Below, in pieces: positions 7,076-10,457 of a stretch of DNA of 10,457 nucleotides; position 1 is the stretch's first letter, and the number at the start of each line of letters is the position of its first letter. Under the pieces are notes generated by a model. The model ran no database searches, was not told the origin of the DNA, and saw nothing but the letters and a program-made list of their open reading frames with translations. A program made the position numbers and the translations under genes. Source of the DNA: Clostridium sp. (GTDB lineage Bacteria; Bacillota; Clostridia; Clostridiales; Clostridiaceae); contig JAAZGI010000068.1 in assembly GCA_012511315.1 (NCBI GenBank), positions 1 through 10,457 of the forward strand, given 5' to 3'.

Positions 7076-7693
7076 TTATTCCTTTATGTCTAGCTCAGAC
7101 TTAACTTCCTGAGCATAGTTGTCAATGACTTTGTCAATCAATCCATATTCTTTGGCTTCCTCTGCACTAAAGAAAAAGTCACGTTCGATATCCTGACGAA
7201 TTCTTTCGATAGATTGCCCTGTATTCTGAGCAATGATTTCAGTCATTTTCGTTTTAATTTTAAGAATTCGGTTTGCATGAATTTCAATATCAGTTGCCTG
7301 TCCTTGGAAACCTCCCAAAGGTTGGTGCATCATGATTTCTGAGTTAGGTAAAGCGAAACGCTTCCCTTTTGTTCCAGCTGTTAGCAAGAACTGTCCCATA
7401 GAAGCTGCCATACCAACACAGATGGTTACAACATCAGGTTTGATATACTTCATGGTGTCATAGATAGCCATACCGGATGTAATGGAGCCACCTGGGCTGT
7501 TTATATATATAAATATGTCCTTGTCGGGGTCTTCACTCTGTAAGAACAGTAGCTGAGCCACAACCAAAGATGCCATCGTGTCATTGACTTCACCAGACAA
7601 CATGATGATTCTATCTTTTAACAGTCTTGAAAATATATCGTAAGATCTTTCGCCTCTAGCGGTTTGTTCTACAACCATTGGTACTAAACTCAT
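7076..7693 (-). CDS. clpP: ATP-dependent Clp protease proteolytic subunit ClpP
   Basis: Serine protease that forms the tetradecameric chamber of ClpXP (and ClpCP if ClpC is present). Catalytic triad: S98 in GMAASMGQ, H123 in MMHQP and D172 in ERDFFFS. The N-terminal segment [19 protein letters not shown] is the family-typical axial loop region with its self-processing site. The length of 205 aa is slightly longer than the usual 194-200 because of an acidic, lysine-containing C-terminal tail. AGGAGG at 7701-7706 stands 7 bases before the ATG. It is upstream of clpX and downstream of tig, the order seen in many Clostridia, but an 880-base gap separates it from tig. Confidence 0.98.
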   Translation of the reverse strand: MSLVPMVVEQTARGERSYDIFSRLLKDRIIMLSGEVNDTMASLVVAQLLFLQSEDPDKDIFIYINSPGGSITSGMAIYDTMKYIKPDVVTICVGMAASMGQFLLTAGTKGKRFALPNSEIMMHQPLGGFQGQATDIEIHANRILKIKTKMTEIIAQNTGQSIERIRQDIERDFFFSAEEAKEYGLIDKVIDNYAQEVKSELDIKE

Positions 7694-7873
7694 TTAATTA
7701 CCTCCTAATGAAATTATCCTTTATTAATAATGTGTGGTTTAATTTATTTTCTCGATTCCACACAAGTGGCACTCCGAGAATTACTCTTGATTACTCTATA
7801 AAATATAAACAAGTCAAAATAAACAACCTATTCTTAGTTTATTATTCTATGCTCATATTAAAATCATATTAAG

Positions 7874-8012
7874 TCAGCCTTTGGACTCACAGCTTTCCTT
7901 GATTTTAACTTCTTTACATTGAGTCATTGTACCATAAAAACAATCTTTTTCCCAGCAAATCCCTCGGCTTTCATCTGATTTTAACCATTTAAACCATTTC
8001 GTAACTTTTCAT
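7874..8012 (-). pseudogene. Small Cys-rich ORF, disrupted by a one-base frameshift near its start
   Basis: AAGGAG at 8022-8027 stands 9 bases before ATG at 8010-8012, but the frame stops after seven codons (MKSYEMV). The +1 frame is open from just after this ATG to TGA at 7874-7876. Removing one A from the AAAA run after the ATG would give a 45-residue protein starting MKVTKWFKWLKSDES. It would continue with GICWEKDCFYGTMTQ and then CKEVKIKESCESKG. The four cysteines have spacing C-x4-C-x7-C-x8-C, which could bind a metal or form disulfides. I do not recognise the family. It may be a decayed gene, a sequencing error, slippage on the A-run, or chance. It lies between tig and clpP on the same strand. 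Confidence 0.38.
7926..7934 (-). promoter_or_regulatory. Possible extended -10 promoter for clpP-clpX
   Basis: The minus strand reads TGGTACAAT, an extended -10 (TGnTAnAAT), about 235 bases before the clpP start. No good -35 accompanies it, and it lies inside the disrupted small ORF. If used, it gives clpP a leader of about 225 bases. No better promoter is seen closer to clpP. Confidence 0.27.
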
Positions 8013-8294
8013 TCTAAAATACTCCTTCAATTCTCTTTAAATATGGAAGCAATGAAGGAATTTCTAAATTCTTTTTCAAGGCTTGCTATAGAAGTAAGTG
8101 CTCTTAACCTGATGATTTTTTTAGTAAACGGGCACTAAGTCTCCCAGAAGTTATCGACTGGGCTGTTTATTCTTACTTATGCTATCTATAATTACTTGGC
8201 TTCTTTGATTCCCCTGATTATTTTGAGCTCACCTCACTGCCTAAATGCTCCTGATTTCCCTCACCAAGTAATAACTTGTCTCTTGTCGATAAAG

Positions 8295-8346
8295 AAAAAA
8301 GAAGACTGTTTTAAAGGGAACTCCCTTTGAAACAGTCTTCTTTTTT
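8295..8346. terminator. Long bidirectional terminator behind tig
   Basis: A 52-base near-perfect palindrome. A 17-bp perfect outer stem (8295-8311 with 8330-8346) continues through one G-T pair into a 7-bp inner stem (AAAGGGA with TCCCTTT) and a two-base tip. Six A begin and six T end the structure, so it has a T-run on both strands. It lies about 230 bases past the tig stop, so the IS605-type remnant is inside the tig transcription unit. Confidence 0.88.
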
Positions 8347-8352
8347 AAGGCT

Positions 8353-8550
8353 GTGAACTACTCACCACTTAGCTAAACCTCAGGGTTTCAACCCTTGAAG
8401 TGGGAGCTTCTTGGAAATAGAGCATACTTGATAGCTTATTTCTTTGCTAACAGCAGTGTCTCTTATTTACCGAGCTATCCCCGTAGTTCCTACGGTTCTT
8501 GTTTTCTAAAGGCATTCATCACCCACCTATGGAGGATGGGCAACTTCTGC
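8353..8550 (-). mobile_element. IS200/IS605-family remnant with omega-RNA-like right end, no intact tnpB
   Basis: Read on the minus strand, three elements typical of a TnpB gene end follow each other. First, a frame ending RTVGTTGIAR-stop (8467-8499) resembles the C-terminal end of TnpB proteins (family ending like VGTTGIA). It overlaps a CCGTAG-TTC-CTACGG hairpin (8481-8495). Second, the right-end structure CCACTT...AAGTGG (8365-8370 with 8398-8403) encloses the hairpin AGGGTT-TC-AACCCT (8382-8395). Third, the terminal AGTTCAC has its last base at 8353. In-frame upstream of the TnpB-like tail is a TAG (8506-8508), and no further coding is visible. Another hairpin lies at 8522-8540 and may be the left end. 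It is either a short non-autonomous derivative or a decayed copy; the left boundary is approximate. Confidence 0.7.
8467..8505 (-). pseudogene. Residual C-terminus of a TnpB-like protein
   Basis: Only KTRTVGTTGIAR and a TAA stop remain in frame, preceded by an in-frame TAG. No zinc-ribbon or RuvC residues are present. In complete IS605 elements this stretch overlaps the start of the omega-RNA scaffold, which may be why it has been preserved in a shortened element. Confidence 0.5.
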
Positions 8551-8574
8551 TTAGGTTAAGTTAAAAACACCTTG

Positions 8575-9888
8575 TTATTCGCCTTCGGCGTGCTCAGGTG
8601 CATCAATAAACTTAACTTTAGAAACTAACTCTGCTAAAACTTTCTTCAGTTTCACGTCATGCTCTACTCCTGCACGGTTGGACTGAATAAGAGTTTCTGC
8701 GAATTCTTCGTCTTGGTTGTAAGCTTTGGCATATTCCTTAGCTAGGTCCATGACTTCTTCGTCAGTTATCTCTGGGTTCATTTCTTCTACGAGCTTTTCA
8801 ATAATTAAGTCAGTCTTAGCTCTCTTAACCGCATTGTCCTTCATCTGTTCTTTGGAATCCGCTTCCGTTGAACCAGTGATTTCATAATAAGTTTTGAGAT
8901 CCATACCCTGCTGCATTAATCTCTGCTCGAGATCTTTTATCATCATATCTAATTGACGCTCAACTAAAGCATTTGGAACATCAATTTCAGTTTTTTCAAC
9001 TAAGGTTGTAAGCGCTCCTTCACGAGCTGCTTCTTCCATATGATTATCGTAAGATTCCTTCATTCGCTTATGAAGATCACCGCGAAGCTCTTCCACTGTC
9101 TCAAATTCAGAAATTTCTGAGGCAAATTCATCATCCAGCTCAGGAAGTTCTTTATACTTAATGTCGTTAACCTTAACCTTGAAGGTAGCTTCCTTATTGT
9201 TAAGGGTATCTACGCCATAGTTTTCAGGGAACGTAACCACAACATCCTTTTCTTCGCCAGCTTTAAGGCCTTCGAGCTGTTCTTCAAAGTTTCCGATAAA
9301 GCTGCCTGAACCTAATTCTAATTCATAGCTTTCGGCCTGGCCACCTTCAAACTGCTCGCCATCTACGTAGCCGTCAAAGTCGATGTTTACAGAATCTCCC
9401 TTTTGCGAAACTTCATCCTCTTCACGAGAGATTAGTCTTGCATTTTGAGTTCTCATGTTTTCTAGTTCTGCATCGACATCTGCTTCTGAGAATGGGTGGT
9501 CATGTTTTACAACTTCCATTCCATTGTAGTCAGCTAATTCAAACTCAGGAATAATTTCTACTTCAGCAGTATATTTCATTCCTACTTCTTCACTACGCTC
9601 TTGGATATCAATTTCTGGATAATCAACAGCTTCTACATCATTTTCTTCTACGATCTTAAAATAAGACTCATTCAATGCAAAGTTGTCAGCATCTTCATAT
9701 AATGCTTCAACTCCAAATTTTCTTTTAACCATCGCATAGGGAGCTTTGCCCTGGCGGAACCCTTGAACCTCAAAGTATTCCTTATTCTTCTCGTAGGACT
9801 TCTTCAAGTTCTGCTGATATTCTTCTGCAGAAATTGTCACCTCAATCTTAAGGCGGTTACTTGCAATTTTTTCGATATTATAATCCAT
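8575..9888 (-). CDS. tig: Trigger factor (ribosome-associated chaperone and prolyl isomerase)
   Basis: Binds ribosomal protein L23 at the exit tunnel and shields nascent chains; it also has peptidyl-prolyl isomerase activity. Numbered from the chosen start, the N-terminal ribosome-binding domain carries the signature GFRQGKAP (43-50). An FKBP-type domain lies at about 163-247 (starting KGDSVNIDFDGYVDG), and the C-terminal chaperone arms run from about 250 to 437. I chose the ATG at 9886-9888 because GAGGAGG (9894-9900) stands just before it and MDYNIEKIASNRLKIEVTI matches the usual trigger factor start. The longer frame from 9918 would add ten residues (MSNKDCEEEE) encoded by the binding site itself. 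The acidic C-terminus is normal. It is transcribed from its own promoter and is followed by an IS605-type remnant and a long terminator. Confidence 0.97.
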   Translation of the reverse strand: MDYNIEKIASNRLKIEVTISAEEYQQNLKKSYEKNKEYFEVQGFRQGKAPYAMVKRKFGVEALYEDADNFALNESYFKIVEENDVEAVDYPEIDIQERSEEVGMKYTAEVEIIPEFELADYNGMEVVKHDHPFSEADVDAELENMRTQNARLISREEDEVSQKGDSVNIDFDGYVDGEQFEGGQAESYELELGSGSFIGNFEEQLEGLKAGEEKDVVVTFPENYGVDTLNNKEATFKVKVNDIKYKELPELDDEFASEISEFETVEELRGDLHKRMKESYDNHMEEAAREGALTTLVEKTEIDVPNALVERQLDMMIKDLEQRLMQQGMDLKTYYEITGSTEADSKEQMKDNAVKRAKTDLIIEKLVEEMNPEITDEEVMDLAKEYAKAYNQDEEFAETLIQSNRAGVEHDVKLKKVLAELVSKVKFIDAPEHAEGE

Positions 9889-9893
9889 TTCTT

Positions 9894-9900
9894 CCTCCTC
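9894..9900 (-). promoter_or_regulatory. Ribosome binding site that fixes the tig start
   Basis: GAGGAGG on the minus strand, five bases before the ATG at 9886-9888. It argues against the upstream in-frame ATG at 9916-9918, which has no such site. Confidence 0.85.
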
Positions 9901-9946
9901 ACAGTCCTTGTTGGACATGTGTTACTCATGCAAATCATGCCTTACA

Positions 9947-9974
9947 ATTATAACACAAAATAAAATTTTCTAAA
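9947..9974 (-). promoter_or_regulatory. SigA-type promoter of tig
   Basis: On the minus strand TTTAGA (9969-9974) is followed after 16 bases by a consensus TATAAT (9947-9952). Transcription should start near 9940, giving a leader of about 50 bases that includes the GAGGAGG site. Confidence 0.65.
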
Positions 9975-10350
9975 GATATCCTTCTAAAAGGTTTATTAGC
10001 TGTTAATTTCTTGTACTTATTATTTCCATGATACCCACGCCTATTTCTTTTAATTGATTTCTTTCTTTAAATATATTTTTACTCCTATTTTAGTTGCTTA
10101 TTTTAAAGGTTTTTATTCATATATCTCTTAACCATTTTCAATCTCCATCTTTATTCTTCTTTTCCTGTGAGCAATACCATTTATAGTGGTTTGCTTTTTC
10201 CACTGCTTCCCTGATCTATTGGGGCAATAATGTGGCAACACTACAACAGATTTCACTCAGCTTTACACCCTGTTTACGGATACTTCTAAATTCTAGAATG
10301 GTAAATTATAAGTGAACCAAAGATAAAAACCACAAAACAAGGGGGAAAAA
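9975..10350. other. Divergent intergenic region between tig and a secreted-protein gene
   Basis: About 375 AT-rich bases without a coding frame that has a ribosome binding site. It contains a plus-strand hairpin with a T-run (10170-10199) and, near the right side, a weak promoter candidate for the plus-strand gene (TATAAG at about 10305-10310, poor -35). Confidence 0.5.
10170..10199 (+). terminator. Plus-strand hairpin with T-run, terminator-like
   Basis: AGCAA-(T)-ACCA (10170-10179) pairs with TGGT-TTGCT (10187-10195) with one bulged base and is followed by TTTT on the plus strand. No plus-strand gene ends upstream, so it would end either a short untranslated transcript or an antisense transcript from the tig promoter region. 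Confidence 0.4.
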
Positions 10351-10457
10351 ATGAAGAAAAAATTAATTACACTAATCGCAGCAATTGCAGTAACTAGTAC
10401 TTTTATCTCAGCACCGGTAGCCCTAGCCTCAAACAATCAGGCACAGTCTAACAATCA
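10351..10457 (+). CDS. Secreted protein, N-terminal fragment (signal peptide)
   Basis: The gene starts at ATG with GGGGGA a few bases upstream and runs off the window after 35 codons. The N-terminus is a standard Sec signal peptide: MKKK, a hydrophobic core (about 5-19), then ISAPVALA with a type I cleavage site after A26 (ALA|SN). The mature protein begins SNNQAQSNN, a polar Gln/Asn-rich stretch of the kind often seen as a linker in exported or cell-wall proteins. Nothing in the visible part identifies the function. It would be a substrate type for the signal peptidases encoded at 1395-2660. It is divergent from tig. Confidence 0.85.
   Translation, partial: MKKKLITLIAAIAVTSTFISAPVALASNNQAQSNN

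Larger units (their letters stand above)
7694..8294. other. Long intergenic region between the tig terminator and clpP
   Basis: About 600 bases with no intact gene of normal size. It contains a candidate promoter for clpP-clpX (7926-7934), a direct repeat ATAAACAA at 7805-7812 and 7819-7826, a frame-disrupted Cys-rich small ORF (7874-8012) and, on the plus strand, an open frame of 31 codons (8043-8138) without a ribosome binding site. The rest has no pattern I can assign. Such a gap inside the usually compact tig-clpP-clpX block suggests past insertion or decay. Confidence 0.5.

Noticed and set aside
7802..7828. CtsR operator upstream of clpP
   Set aside because: Only one heptad (AGTCAAA at 7812-7818) matches. 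The neighbouring heptads on either side match at no more than four of seven positions and the spacer lacks the central A, so the tandem repeat needed is absent.
7678..7872. Plus-strand ORF of 64 codons over the clpP start and upstream region
   Set aside because: It begins inside clpP on the opposite strand, has no ribosome binding site and an AT-driven composition.
8043..8138. Plus-strand ORF of 31 codons (MEAMKEFLNSF...)
   Set aside because: No ribosome binding site, no promoter, and no family I recognise. It starts about 30 bases from an opposing small ORF. Chance is the simpler explanation, though the hydrophobic end is protein-like.
9886..9918. Longer tig start with ten extra residues
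   Set aside because: The extra codons consist largely of the Shine-Dalgarno sequence itself and do not match trigger factor N-termini; the downstream ATG has ideal spacing.
1..10457. CRISPR array, tRNA, rRNA, CIRCE element
   Set aside because: No spaced direct repeats of CRISPR length, no tRNA-like cloverleaf, no rRNA-like sequence and no TTAGCACTC-N9-GAGTGCTAA were found by eye.

Overview
The window looks like chromosomal DNA of a low-GC, anaerobic-type Firmicute (class Clostridia). The evidence is the AT-rich intergenic DNA, strong AGGAGG-type ribosome binding sites, the tig/clpP/clpX/lonA/engB housekeeping cluster, two short Gram-positive-type signal peptidases and a Clostridia-style IS200/IS605 end. 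I cannot name a genus from sequence alone. Almost everything is on the minus strand, so transcription runs from high to low coordinates.

Layout from right to left, in transcription order. At 10351-10457 a plus-strand gene for a secreted protein begins and runs off the window. It is divergent from tig (trigger factor, 8575-9888), which has a recognisable promoter at about 9947-9974. Between tig and its long bidirectional terminator (8295-8346) sits a remnant of an IS200/IS605 element. It keeps the right-end/omega-RNA-like hairpins and the last codons of a TnpB-like frame, but no intact transposase. An 880-base gap then separates tig from clpP; it also holds a frame-disrupted, cysteine-rich small ORF (7874-8012). 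clpP (7076-7693) and clpX (5776-7035) form an operon for the ClpXP protease. After two tandem stem-loops, lonA (3261-5579), engB (2662-3261) and a signal peptidase I gene (2151-2660) form a tightly packed operon with a 1-base overlap and a 1-base gap. A second, paralogous signal peptidase (1395-1904) follows with its own spacer and terminator. Next comes a membrane-anchored protein of the poly-gamma-glutamate hydrolase family (282-1049). The left edge is the 3' end of an IS66-family element (1-241): a transposase C-terminus reading on the plus strand and a terminal inverted repeat.

Functionally, the core is protein quality control: ribosome-bound chaperone, ClpXP and Lon. It is followed by a ribosome-assembly GTPase and then by genes acting at or outside the membrane (two signal peptidases, a predicted exported zinc hydrolase). 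No lonB is present between clpX and lonA. I see no complete new multi-gene system. The items most worth a second look are the orphan TnpB/omega-RNA-like remnant behind tig, the five-cysteine signal peptidase with an altered box E, the frame-disrupted Cys-rich small ORF, and the membrane-anchored poly-gamma-glutamate hydrolase beside an IS66 end.
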